From positions 19,468,001 to 19,532,000 of the forward strand of contig CM060733.1 in the NCBI GenBank assembly GCA_030704615.1: a stretch of DNA of 64,000 nt. Direction: 5' to 3'. The position numbers and the translations under genes are program-made. This DNA is from Takakia lepidozioides. Its lineage: Eukaryota > Streptophyta > Takakiopsida > Takakiales > Takakiaceae. Shown here one piece after another: positions 12,292-24,589 of the stretch. Every line of letters starts with the position of its first letter. Within the stretch, counting starts at the first letter, position 1. Under the pieces are notes generated by a model. The model did not search any database. It had not been told where the DNA came from and saw nothing but the letters and a program-made list of their open reading frames with translations.

Positions 12292-14545
12292 AGACCAGCA
12301 CAATTCGTCAGCATGCAGGGAGATGTATATTCTTTGTAGGATCATGTTGATGAGGTTGTGTCCCAAGGTTGGGTCGGGAGACTGTAGGTTGCCTCAAGAA
12401 CACAATCAAATGTGTGATGTCCATTGCACACTTGTGCCAAGAGCTTGAAGATCACATTCTCAATATTGAGACCATCTTAAGAGTAATTTGTGTTGTGCCC
12501 CACTCCCAGGGGTCGACTTCGGTAAAGATTGATGAGTTAAGAAATTGAGTGGGACATTGCGAGTACGCATGTTTGATGCATACTAGTGAGTCTGCTGGAT
12601 TGTGCTACTTTGTGGTGCTAGTTGTGTAATTTTTGTCAGGAGTCATGGAGGTACCACTACCTTGCAATTTGCAATGGCCATTGGAATACAACATTCACTG
12701 ATTTGCTAAACTATCTCTGGTGGAAATCAAAGAGACACCTTGGGATGTCCCAGAAAACCAACTGTGAGAAGCAATGTAGAGCATTTGTTGTGCTGTTTTG
12801 TTGCATTACTACTCTACCAAGCATGTGGGTTGTTAGGAAGCAAGAAACTATGCCAGAGTCTCCATGGGCGAAACTTCAGTTTTGTTGTTGATGGCACTGT
12901 GATCTTGGTCACAGGGGAATGAAAGTGGATAGATTGTGCAAGTATTGTGGGCAGACACGCACCAAGGTAAGATATGTAGCTCTTTGGGATTTTTTTTGGG
13001 CCTTGGTTGTTGGAGCTATGGATGTTCCTTAGTGCCCTCCAGCCTCTCCCACACTTCACTTCACTCAGGCTATGTAGAGGAAGGTGAGTGTAGGCGTTTT
13101 TCCCTCGATTACCTGCTTTTTCTATCATGTGTAACATCTGAAGCATTTGGTGTGAGTGAGTGTCTGTTTGAGAAAATGTACTCAAAAGACGTTGTCTGCC
13201 ATAGCCTGGTGGTCTATGGCACAGAATCCTTGCAATAGCAATTTGAGTTCAAAACTGCCATCCACCCTAAGAGATGGACAAGGGGAAGACACTTCTACAC
13301 ATTGTTATGATGCAGATCCAGACACAAAGGAAGTTACTGATAACCACCCCAGGATCTACTTGTGGGATTTCTACCCATGGTATTGTAGCTGAACCTGGAG
13401 ACGCCATAATGCTCAACTGAGGCCACCAATAGAAATTCACTGTCACTTCTACTGCTGCCTCTCATCCGAAGTGTGCAGTCTAATTGGCAATGTCAATCGC
13501 TTTAGAAGAGAGGTTCAGTTTCTCACACTCCAGACATGAGCAGCGCACATACAATATTGATAGATTGTCAAGACTTTATTTAGCCGCCGTTGCAATCTGC
13601 CATTACCTTCACTATAATGCTTCTTGTAGTACACAGTCTGCTCATGTGATGGCAAACATTTGGACACTCATCTCTCTCAGGCAGCATCATAATTCATTGC
13701 ATATTGCTTGACCTTCTATCCTGGCGAGTAGATCTGCTTTCACGGTGTCAGTTACCTTGCGGATGTTTGTTGTGTGAATGAGGCAGAGAAAGAACCCAGA
13801 CTACCTTTCAGAAATCTCTTCAAAGCTACTTTAGCAAAAGTTCTTATGCTTCTGCAAAGAATGCATTTGGGAGGAGTTCTTCTCAGATGCTTCACAATGT
13901 TGTGCAGCAGGTTTGATAAGGTGAGGATATCTTCACTTAGGATGTGCAAGGGTTTACAATGTACTCATAAGACTTCATTTGCCGTAGGCTTGTGGCCATA
14001 GACCCTGCACCCAGTTTGGACGGGAACAGAGGGAATAGACACTACCTTTGTGAGGGGCTCACTCCAGTAGTGGGACTTACCTTGATATAAACAATTAGTT
14101 CAGGCTCTCCAGATATCCCCTAGAAAAACCCTTCACACAAGCATCAATCTGCTGTGTGTGAGCAGCATGGTTTTCTATTGACTGGATTGTATCTCCAGTT
14201 GCTTAAACCATTGTTGGTCTTCCTGACAAAGTATGAGAGTTTCTATGTGACTCATGATATAGTTCAGGGAGTATAGGTGACCAATTTGAACAATACGAAA
14301 AGCACCAAAAGCACCTCATACTGTCAGTGTGTTGTGTTGTTTGAACGCAGGTTGTTCACAAACAACTTCTGTTATTTGAAAGATGCTTGTAGCTATGGTG
14401 GTGGTATCCTTGTTTGAGTGTGGCTGTAATTGATGCTACAGCTGTCTGGTTACCTGTTATGCTTTCCACAGAGAAGTCCAACATCACCTGACTTCACACA
14501 TAAGTGCACAAACCAGGTCAAACTGGTTTCCCAAAGTAAAGAATG
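12292..14545. other. Space between convergent WASH1 and MYND genes
   Basis: Only short open frames with no recognisable domain are seen. The region holds the 3' untranslated ends of both convergent genes. I see no RNA gene or clear transposon. Confidence 0.5.
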
Positions 14546-17500
14546 CTAGTTGAGGCCCAGGATGAAGGCATTAGAGAATGTAGGAAGATCCAGCACCTTG
14601 TTTCTGGGAGTGAGAGGCTGCCTGAATGGGTTCACTTGCACCTGCTCAACAAAAGCCACATGATGAGTGACACATGGAAAATAAGTGCCTAGGGACCATA
14701 GCAGTTTTCAATGAAAATAGCAGTAAGAGAATTCTTATCTTGACTGGGAAAGCGACCTACTAGGCCATGGATGTACACAAGCAAAGCACACACCTTACCA
14801 TTGTGAACCACTGACAATTTCACTTAAGTCAGCAAACATAAATACCTTTGGAACATGTTGTAGAACCAAAATGAAATAGGTCATACAAAGGCAGCAAGTT
14901 GCCAGAAACACCAACAAAAATTCGCAGAGGTGAGAACTGTAAAGGGGCACACAGAGAGAATTACAGGAAACGTAAGTCGTTCTGCATGAGCGAGGGCAAT
15001 TGACTGCGCTGCCAAGATTGCTGCCTCTTCGCAATAATCTGTGAAGAATGCTGGCACTCTCATCCTCCCTAAGAGGTCCTGAGAACAAATGTCAGCCAAA
15101 ACAATATTTTAAAACTACAAGCAGCAACTTCTTCTGTTGGATTCATCATAATGACATGGCTCAGTGCAATGGGATCACCACGACACTGGGCGTTGAACAC
15201 TGGGATGCACATACACTTGTCATTCTCTATTAGTAGTCTAGACGCATTAAGAAGCTTTAGTGATAACCACCCAAAGCCTCTTCTGCAAATTTTAGACACT
15301 CAATTTTAAACTTCAAGCAACGGACCTAGTTCCACACTTCCACTGGATTTGGGTGCACTTCCAACTAATTATTGTGCATCCAACCTCACAAAGGAGTCGT
15401 TGAAGAGCTGCATTCCTGCTCGGGTCTAGGCAGCTAGAGTGGAAAGTTTGAAAAATAAAGAAGAGAATGCTGCAGACTCTAATCTTAGAGTAAATGACAT
15501 AAAGATACTCACAATGGTGGGTTGCCAGCTTGGAAACACAGCAATGCCTGCATTTGCAGCTAGAACAAAGTCTGGAGCACCATCCTGGTCCAACCAAGAC
15601 ATCCCCAAACATGCACAACTTGTTACATGACAATGCTCAATGCCTGCATTGAGCTGTGAAATTGTCTCAAGAATGTGCCTTTGTGGTGATGTCTTGTGAC
15701 TACGTGACTACTTCCGACAGTCAGGGATTCTTTGTACATCGAACATAAAGCTCCTGAACATACTTATGTTGACGGAATTGGTTTCATAAAGGAGGAAGAG
15801 CTTTTATACTTTACCAGCTCCGAGTGCCGCTCATGATAGAGACCTTTCCATGACCTCAACCAAACATGTCCATGCCCAAGACCATCCACCGAGTCTCGGC
15901 AAGGTTTTGATTTTGGCATTCTTGTTTTGCATGGACACTCGACATCCAAGCACATTGCATATCCATTAAGCTCCAACCGTTCCCCATCTCTGTACACAAA
16001 ACAACAGAAATAACGCATATTATTAGAAAGTATCAAGAAATCCTCTACACGTGTCATCTCCGAAAGGTGCCCCTGGAGAGAGGGAGAGAGATTGCTAACC
16101 CTGTGTGGGTTGGCAAGGTTTTGCTTGCCAACCTCGTGATCAAAGTTTATTGGTTTATGAAGTTTATTCTAGGATGCTGCCCCATTCCCTACTAAACAAA
16201 ACGAAAGCAAAGAGAAAGGTTCTAACCTTGAAGTAGGGACGGCAGGCCCAATAAGGTCGATATGGATTTGCACCCCTGGAAGGAGAGCTAGCAGCTCTCC
16301 AAACACAGCTAGCTGATCTAACTCTCTCTCTGGTCCTGCGGCCATTGCATCATAAGAATGGCTATCAGAATCAGAAAGATGTGGCAGAATTCATTATATT
16401 GTAGGAGACTGATAAAAAGGACACCAAGAGAGCCTTCCAGGATTTAGTATTTTTATTATTGGCAAACCATTCTAAAACAACAACAGTAAAACAAAATTGA
16501 AGATTTGAAGGGATAGAGACAGAGATAGCGAGTTACCCAGGTAGTGGACACGCAAGCTTTGCTCACGCCCAGCTGAAATAGTCGAGGAAGACCGAGATTC
16601 AAGCAGGTGCAGGACATGGTACAAAGTGAGGGGCTGCAGCCATGTGTGCACCAATTACAGATGAGAATTCATTTGGGCCTCTCTCTCTCTTCTTACCTGC
16701 AACCCAGGCATTCCCCACATGCCCCCTGTAACTTTGCTCCTTTGGATCTATGAAGAGGGACATTAGACAGCACAACTACTTATTATGGAAGCAAGAGACT
16801 TCTGGTCTAGTGTTCATTAAAATGGATGAACGTTTAATCTTAAATTAGTGTTATGAAGTGGTAAGACTAGCTAATGGTGACTAACCATTGGAGCAGTTCC
16901 AAAGAAACTCTCTCTCTCTCTTGATCATCTGGGAGCTAGCAAAATCAAGTTCATTTTGGAAGGGACTGGCATGAGCCTTCTTCAATGTTATGGTCCCATT
17001 CTACCCTCTTGTAACCCTCACACTTTACCCCTCATTTCTACTCAGCTGCAGCAAGCAAATGGCTAATCAGCAAGCACCCTTTATCACGAGGAATTGATCA
17101 AATTGAGCAAATGAAGTTGAGTGGTCACGACCTTCCCTAAACTAACTCGAGTATGTTTCCCTTTACTGATAAATGCAATGCCTGGATAATGCAGCACAAG
17201 GTTGGGAAAGAGTAGCAAGGTACATAGCCTAGAACCTACCCAATGTAGCAGTAAGGCTACCGGTGAATCGATCGGCAACTGCCGCCAACTGTAATACTCG
17301 TACCAGTCTCTCAGCGAACCCACTGAACTCGCTGGATCTGCACGCTTGTCACATAATGTGTCAGGGCGGGATGGGCTTATGGGAGGAGTAGAAAGAGAGA
17401 GAGAGAATGTGATTGAAGTAAATGAATTAGCTTTGTTCTCCTCCGAAAGGCCTCAACCCCACAATAGCTGGAAAATCACATCAATTAGGGAGATACCTGT

Positions 17501-20274
17501 ACAAGGGCACATCCTGGAAGGGAGATGCCAACCCGCACTGCCTGCATTAGGCAGTAAGATCCCTTCACGAAACTCCCCTTTGGTATTGTTGAACATGCAA
17601 TTACATCGAAAATAATGCTAACCAAACTTTCAAAGCAAAAGTCATTCTATGGCCTATGTCACTACGGGCCTTGAGTGATTAATGAGTGCCCTTAAGCTGG
17701 TTTGAATTTAGGGTTTCAGAACCTTAACCCTGCAATTTACTATTCATTTACAGAAGGCAGCCTAAGTACGATTGACGACTACATACCAAGCTTGGCCTTC
17801 AAGAGGTATCAACGTATGAACAGCGCTGCAGCTGTCAAGGCTCCCTGTTTTAATTATGCTGGTCAAGCTTCCTACGCATATAGAGAAGCCATGACTTCCT
17901 TTTCCACACGAACAGGAAGTGTCTCTCAGCCTTTACCTGTTTTTTGCAATTGCTTGCTGTGGATGCGTGCAATGACTCAAGCAGGTCTACCTCAGGCTTA
18001 CAAGGTTCTGTCCAGAGACACACCTTTACCCTTCTTGCTTAGATCTGCATGTTGGACAGCGATAGCAAGCGTGAAGACCTCTACTCACCTTGCGCATCCT
18101 CACTAACATGCATTCTGTTGGATGTGGTTTTTGGGACGGGCGCAGGTGAGGGTGCTTCGCTTTTCATGGGTCTCTAAGCTGTATGTGTAAGTTTTGCTAC
18201 CAAGTACTTTGGAAAGAAGGTGGAATCACCTGTCGCATGAAGCAACCGCTGCCTACGCAGAATGGTACAATGATGGCACATTTTTCATGCTTCTTTGAGG
18301 GAAGTATTAGACGAAAGTGATCTACGCTCGTCATGTCATACCAGAAGACTTGGAGTAATCCCAGTCTTGACACATGATCTTTGAGGAAACGCTGGTTGTG
18401 CAGTAACTTTGTTGAAAACGAATTGTCCTCGTAGAGAAGTGGTGTTCAGAAATTTACTATGACACAGATTTTCCTGTGGTTCAAGTAAGGCTGGTTTGCT
18501 GCAGTAAGGGCTAGGCTGACAATATAGGTCACAGACCTGCAGTCCACATGCCAAGCAGCACGGATTTCAGTTTTGAGGTAAACCATGTGTCACAGTACAG
18601 TGAATGAGAATACTTTTCAGTATGATGTCTTTTGTTATGAAGATACGTGGTGCTTTTTCCAACTCCCCACCACCCACCCCGATCTCCTCTCAGGAAAAAT
18701 GTGACATGCAAAAGGGTAACCTAGAGATATGGTGATGGTGCCTTGGTAACAAGGCTGTTTTTTGTCTTTGAGAAAAATGAAAAAATGATCTTGTCTGGGG
18801 CAAAGACAGATCCTTTCTTGTCATGACAAGACAAGCCCTCTCTCTCTCTCTCTCTCATATGTATAGGTCTTAACATGCTAGGTTTTCTCTCCCCCTCACC
18901 GTCACCTGCTGTGTGTCACTCTGTCATAGTTGCATGTGAGAGAAGCTGAAATCTAACATCAGTCTCAACAAAAACCAGAAGGCAAGGAGAACCCCAGGTG
19001 CCTGAGAGTGAGGCCTTGTTGGAAGCACAGTCACACTCTGCTTGCCACATGCCTTGACCATGAAGACCACGACTCTCTAGAAAGGAGCACGATGTTACAG
19101 CTCCCATATCCACCTGCAGTCACAATGAAACATGGTAAACAACATACACTAAGTGGTAATCAGATCTGTGGCAATTGTTTATACCCAAAAATTGCAATGC
19201 TGCAGAAATGAAACGATCCAAGGCGAATCTTGGCTTGCCTTGGCCTACAACCAGAGACTGTTCAGTAATCTACTTTTACTCTTGTTAAGCATATAATACA
19301 CAAAGGCAACTTGGGCACCAGGAAGTAGGGTGCACCAATTGAGTAGTTTCCGGAGTGAAAGTGAAAGGAAAGTCCTGTAGATAAGTAGCATGCTGCATCT
19401 GCTCTGCCATTCGCCTGCAAGCTTCTTCATGCTCCCGCCAATGCGCCTTCTGTAAAGACTCAGATCCAGCATTAGAGGAGAACCAACCACCTGAAGACAA
19501 ATACTTTCCACTTGCCTTGGATGGCATAGCTGTACATCTGTATGTGAAGAGACTGAACCATAGATGACACTGTTGCCCATCATTTCTACCACTTCCTTGA
19601 AACTTGATTCAATCCAGCCATGAAATGGCCATGTCCATGTTGACAAGAACATTATAGCTTCACTCTCGGTCCATGGTCAAGGCATATCTATCACCAAATT
19701 ACAAGACTGAGCAGCTTATGTGGCTAGACATGCAGGGACGGTGAGGTGTTCCCTCTTTTCCATTTTCCATTTTGCAAATTACCCTGATTGATGCCTTCCC
19801 TGGAATTTGCAAAAGGAAAGGTCCAGTCGAGAAACTGTTGGAGACTTCATCCACCGCATAAAAATCTTTTCTTTACTACGACAACGGACTACCAAACGAT
19901 TGCCAAAGTTCGGAGATACTTCGAACTATTTCCAATAAGCCTTAGACCCTGACCCTAAACCCCGAGACCAGCTTGGACATACACATTTTTCAGGCAGGCC
20001 TGGACTTTGAAGGGCTGAATTGTATTGCAACGCAAATCCCCTGCACTAACCTGTGCCCAAGAGAGAATCTTTCACTAGATAAGCTTAGTTGCTATACACT
20101 GTTTTGAACTTCAACTTGTAACCTCCGTTATGGTTGTGGTGTGCAGACGGGAACACTCACTTGGTGCTGGCGAGAGCAGTAGCGTACAGCCCCACACGAC
20201 CCACATCGCAATACTGCAGGGCCAACACAGTGACCTTTCAAGTGATTTCCTGCACACTCACTGCTTCGCGCCAT
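14546..20274 (-). CDS. MYND-type zinc-finger protein (plant MSS51/ZMYND15-like), 11-exon model
   Basis: The exons, in transcript order, are 20274-20161, 19449-19336, 19113-19029, 17541-17497, 17337-17240, 16633-16537, 16335-16227, 15989-15815, 15653-15513, 15078-14965 and 14641-14546. All have GT-AG borders and matching phases and give 395 aa. The N-terminal MYND finger uses C7, C16, C24, C27, C33, H37, H45 and C49 (RCGSCGAVRYCSRQHQ, then KAHWREHEEAC). A region shared with plant and animal MYND relatives follows: CSFLESRGLHGQGMW, WYEYYSWRQLP, PVALLLHW, the Rossmann-like HIDLIGPAVP (about 210-218), AANAGIAVFPSWQPTI (311-326), PAFFTDYCEEAA and the terminal VQVNPFRQPL. MYND fingers bind proline-rich peptides; the molecular role of this plant subfamily is not known to me. 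The start is the ATG nearest the finger; an upstream 39-codon ORF (20381-20500) is probably leader. The very short exon at 17497-17541 is supported by phase and by family sequence (GWHLPSRMCPC). Confidence 0.87.
18841..18857. repeat. (TC)n microsatellite in a MYND gene intron
   Basis: Simple dinucleotide run in the long intron between the exon ending at 19029 and the exon starting at 17541. Confidence 0.9.
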
Positions 20275-20699
20275 CCGTCCTTCCCTCCGTGCTCCTTCGT
20301 CCTGTTAGTTCAGACCTCGAAGTGCACAGCGTGAATCTCAGAACACCTACGCTGGGCTTCGCCCATTGGAATGCATGGGTTTACATGATGTCCACAGACT
20401 GGTTCGGTGTGCTTGACATGTGGGTGTGAGGAACCTCTGGGTAGAACCCTTTCGGGGTCAGCGAGTCAAGCAGCGCCTGCCAGATGCATTCTACTTCCAT
20501 CTGGCCATTCCCCTCACCCTTTCTGGCTCTCTAGTTTGTCTTAATGCGTGACTTGAATGCAATGTTATCAACACCAATGTTGCAGGTAGAGCTGCATTCT
20601 GCTATTCGGCTGTGTACTGAATATGTTGTGGTAGGGAATTCCAAAAAGGCCTTGATGTGAAATGCATTGCAATTCACTTGATCACCCCCCTAAAGTGCG

Positions 20700-20855
20700 C
20701 AATTCAATTGAATTGCAAGGGCAATTCAATTGAACTGCTAAAACTAGCTTGAAAACAACCCTAATTTGCAATTCAATTGAATTGTCGGCACACGATTCAA
20801 TTGAATTGCGAATTGGCAATTCAATTGAATTGCTGACTACAATTCAATTGAATTG
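20700..20855. repeat. Array of six palindromes upstream of the MYND gene
   Basis: The 16-base palindrome CAATTCAATTGAATTG (or a version lacking one end base or with one substitution) starts at 20700, 20722, 20769, 20793, 20817 and 20840. Spacings are 22, 47, 24, 24 and 23, i.e. a period near 23.5 with one empty slot. A half copy sits at 20670. The array lies about 430-580 nt upstream of the MYND start codon, so a promoter or chromatin role is possible, but nothing proves it. Confidence 0.85.
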
Positions 20856-20869
20856 TAATCTATAATTTT

Positions 20870-22250
20870 TAACTTATTTTTGTATATATTATATATATGT
20901 ACATATTTAAATTATACATATATGCATACACAGGTATAAGCTAAAAAGACATGTTGCCCGTCTATTCTTGCTGTCCGTCTGTCAATCATTTGCCCGTGGT
21001 AAGGCTGGAGCCCAAGATAAGCCTAAAGGAGAGCGAGAGAGGGAGAGAGAGAGGAAGTCACAAAGCGCTTGTAAAAGCGGGATTGTCTCTCTTTGTGGAT
21101 GTTGGTGTCAATATATGGCTATGTACATATAACAAACATGATACCAATGTAAGAGCATCAACGTGTAAGAGTTTGATATATTAAACTTATATGGAACACA
21201 CATCCCAACTTCAACATGATACCTTTGTAAGGGTATCGAAACAATATTATTTTTGATAATTCTCAAGATGAACATATTTTTTGTTTTCTTTGTCATGGGC
21301 CAAATACTAGTGTTAGGGGACTACATGGTGATGCAGGGGAAGACTTTCATCAATTGTCAAGTTTGATTTTGTCTATTTCTTTCAGAGCCGGCCATGTTTC
21401 TTTTGCCAGTGAATCACTTAAGGGAGAGCTGCAGGGGCGCGGGGGATCCAGCTGCGGGGAAGCAGCGTTGCAGAGGCCGAGAGCGGGCTATATAAGGTGT
21501 TTTTTTTTTTTTTTTTTTCCTGCCTTAGCTGCATGAGATCGTTGTTGATCGAGGCAAATGAACGTATACAAGGCGGGAAAATAAAACAAAAACCCTTATA
21601 TACGTCCATTTGTCTGGATCGTAAATAGTCATAGATTTTGTCTAAGTTGGGTTTTTTTTTTTTTTTTTTTTTTTCTTAAAACATTTTAGGTCTTTACCTA
21701 CATGAGGCCATCCATGATCGATCGAGGCAAATGGATGTATACAAGGCAACCAGGGGAAAATTAATTAATTAAAATAAGTTCAACATGTTAGACTATTTGC
21801 AGGTGAGGGAAATCACAATTGTTGACGACCTTGGTAACACTACCTTCTGGAGCACTGTGTATCGTTCATATTTCTATGCAATGTAACTAGAAAAAATGAG
21901 GGTCTCCCTGTCATAATATGCACATATTCGTGGAACTGGCCGTCTATCCGCGGTAATAGGTACCAGTCTGTTATTATGGGCCCGAGAAATCGCTTGCCCA
22001 GGCTCACAAGCTCACGGGGCCAAGCTCATGTTCTAGCATTTCTCGATCTTTGCAATTTAACGCCTTCCCCCGAGAAAAAAAATAATAATAAAAAAAAACC
22101 AAATAATAAAATAAAACAATGGTATTGAATGGGGAGCGGAATTTGAAGATGGATGTTAGAAGTATGGGATAGAAAGAGAGCACATTGCACCCTACTGACC
22201 CCAATGCAACGGCGTGATAGAAATGGTGATTAAATCCCTCAAACAATGCA
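20870..22250. other. AT-rich stretch with poly-T runs and a local duplication
   Basis: TATATA-rich sequence spans 20880-20935. Runs of 15 or more T lie near 21501 and 21653. A segment containing GATCGAGGCAAATG and GTATACAAGGC occurs twice, at about 21540-21585 and 21715-21750, each preceded by a poly-T run. No gene is supported. Confidence 0.6.
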
Positions 22251-22264
22251 TTACGACATTAGTG

Positions 22265-22660
22265 ATTGGGGAACAATACTGAATGAGATGCTACAATGCA
22301 TTGTTTGGATACAGGATGGGAGTGCATGCTTCAACGAGCTTCTCCCCTTATCAAGTGTTGACTGACAGAGTTCCAAGATTGGGGATGGACAACAGGCTGC
22401 ATTATTTCTGAAGCAGTGAACTTGGATGGGTCTGTTGCAGAGATGACACTTATGATGAGCAAAAGATCCAACTTCTTACAGAGATGAAGGCTGAGCTGCG
22501 GAAAAATGCAAGGAATGGGCAACATCAGCAGACAAAGGATTATGAGAAGAGACATCGTGCAAGGCACAATTACTGCAAACTGGAGGAAAACAGCAAAGTA
22601 ATGATGCTGAAACCTTGGAAAATATTTGCTATGGAAAGAGGGACAGTATGATTTTGTAGG
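22265..22660 (+). pseudogene. Retrotransposon pol remnant (integrase 3' part)
   Basis: One plus frame reads GYRMGVHASTSFSPYQVLTD around 22309-22370, the stretch following the integrase core in Ty3/gypsy elements (compare SYRTSYKVTTKYTPFQLVYG in element B). After a stop the frame continues with charged, helix-like sequence. The fragment is short, carries stops and has no flanking LTRs that I can see. It is from a different family than elements A and B. Confidence 0.6.
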
Positions 22661-23699
22661 ATACAATGACTCAGAGAATACTGCAAAAATAGGATAAGTT
22701 GGACGTCAGTGCAAGCTGAAAGACGAAGCAAGAAATGAGTGTGTAAGAAGCAGACGTGACTTAAAACCATTCATATATATCAACTGTGAGTGTTCAGCCT
22801 ATGAAGATGGTTAATGAGAACCCTGACACTTTAAAATGGAAATACACTACATATGCAGTGTGAATGCAGTGAGAGAACATTTTAACTTTGTTGTTGCTCA
22901 CTGAGTTGTATTATAGCTACAATGGAGAGATCTAGTGCCAGTATGAAAATATTTTAAATCAACCATATATGTTATTCATTCATCGAATGAATGTAGCTCA
23001 TTGTCGCCAAGGAGACAAATGGCGGGTAGTCCTTGCAGATGCTGCGAGCGATGGAATGGACAGGGGTGTGTGTAAAGGGTGACTGAGTGCATTCTGCTGG
23101 TCTTTTGATTTGCCTTAAAGCGTGACATGATTAGCAGTAATGAAGGGATGATGGAGAGACAAGGGGGATGCAGTTTGGTAATCTGTGTAGCCATCGTGCT
23201 GGCTTCTAATGCAATTCAAAAAATCTGCAATAGATTCGGATTGACTTTTAAAAAATTACAATGTCAAAATGTGGAAAACAAGAGATGATGATTCTTCAAT
23301 TGCTTTCAGTTGGAGAGCCGAAACCGCTATGTAAGACACATATTTGGGGAGAACATGAGAATGCATCGGAGCTAGAAACAATCTTACATCAAGTCCGACA
23401 TTAAAAAAAAACATGAATTTTTTGGAGAAAATAGATGCTCTTGGATGATTACTATGAAAATATCATGAAATAATATGATCAATATTGGACGGATATTCTT
23501 GAAGAACTTAACCTTGCTTGGAGGAGCCAATTGACAAAGTTCTCGAAGGATTTTGGCCAGCAACAAAATGGGTCGAGCATCACAAGAGAAAATGTGTTCA
23601 TATGCAGTCTTAAGGCGCATTGTCCAAGGAGGAATATATTGTGGAACCGAATTGTGGCCCAAAATGTGACCGTCTGAAGGTACCATTGAATCCATTTAA

Positions 23700-24030
23700 A
23701 GATATTCAGAAGGGGAATTTTTTATCTTTGTTCGCCCGCATGATACGGAGACTTTTCCTGTTTGGATGGGAATGATAATGTCGGATGTTGTATGAGATAG
23801 AGAAAATCGCAATTACAAAAAGATTTTTGTGGAGTGGTGGAGACCGAAGAAAGAGGGCAATCCTACGGATGCGGATAAATACAAAAATTATTGGTCCAAA
23901 AATTGGGAGTTCAACCCGATGGATCCCGCTTAATGGATTCATATTAACAATGTAGTGTGGACAATGTCACCAAGAATAAATACGACAAGAACAAATACAA
24001 AAAAGATAACCGTTCGAGAGGCGGACAATG
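23700..24030 (+). pseudogene. Decayed ORF with a FVRPHD...WW protein module
   Basis: A plus frame reads FFIFVRPHDTETFPVWMGM, then a TGA, then KIFVEWWRPKKEG and NYWSKNWEFNP, then a TAA, then WIHINNVVWTMSPRI. The frame is kept across two stops, so this was a coding sequence until recently. The W/Y-rich module is reminiscent of the C-terminal part of transposon-associated plant proteins, but I do not recognise a named domain. Confidence 0.45.
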
Positions 24031-24589
24031 CTAGAGCTAATTTGGAAGCATCAAGTCGTCATGTTAATGAAAACTAAAATGGTATGAATTCAGACAACTC
24101 TTCAACTTTCTTGTTTTCTTGTAATGTTTCGAACCTCAATGACTTTGAATGATGGATAAAAAAATATGTGTTATACTCAATTGTATTGTTGTTCATTATT
24201 ATAATAAAATTTAGATCACTTTTAATAAATTTTGTATGAATAAATTTTGTTAGAACACTCGTTTGGGAATTTTTTTTAAACAATGGCTTTGTACCATACC
24301 TGCCTATGTTGTCTGATGATAATTAAATCCCAAAAGAGGCTGTTGGAAAATTTAAAATTAAAGCACACCTAGTGTTGAATGTCAAGAATTCGACCCCAAG
24401 ACCTTTTCTGCAACAATCACGCATATTATGCTACACTAGCGCTTTTTTATAGTTATAATGATTAGTGTCGGAACTGCAGAAATTCCCAAAAAGCCTGCCG
24501 GACCCTTTCTTAAAGAAATATTACTTAGTCCGGCAGGGTCCTGATGAATAGCGTAGGCAAGTACGGTACTACTTGCAAGTTTTTATTTT

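Noticed and set aside
18336-18554. Extra exon of the MYND gene (frame with CQPSPYCSKPALLEP)
   Set aside because: The phases do not fit the flanking exons, and the 45-nt exon at 17497-17541 joins both sides correctly.
20381-20500. N-terminal exon of the MYND gene starting MEVECIWQALL
   Set aside because: No donor of the needed phase exists, and the finger exon carries its own ATG at 20274 in frame. Treated as leader sequence.
24494-24537. Transposon ends marked by CCTGCCGGAC and GTCCGGCAGG
   Set aside because: The 10-bp inverted pair is only 24 bases apart, so it is a small hairpin and not an element.
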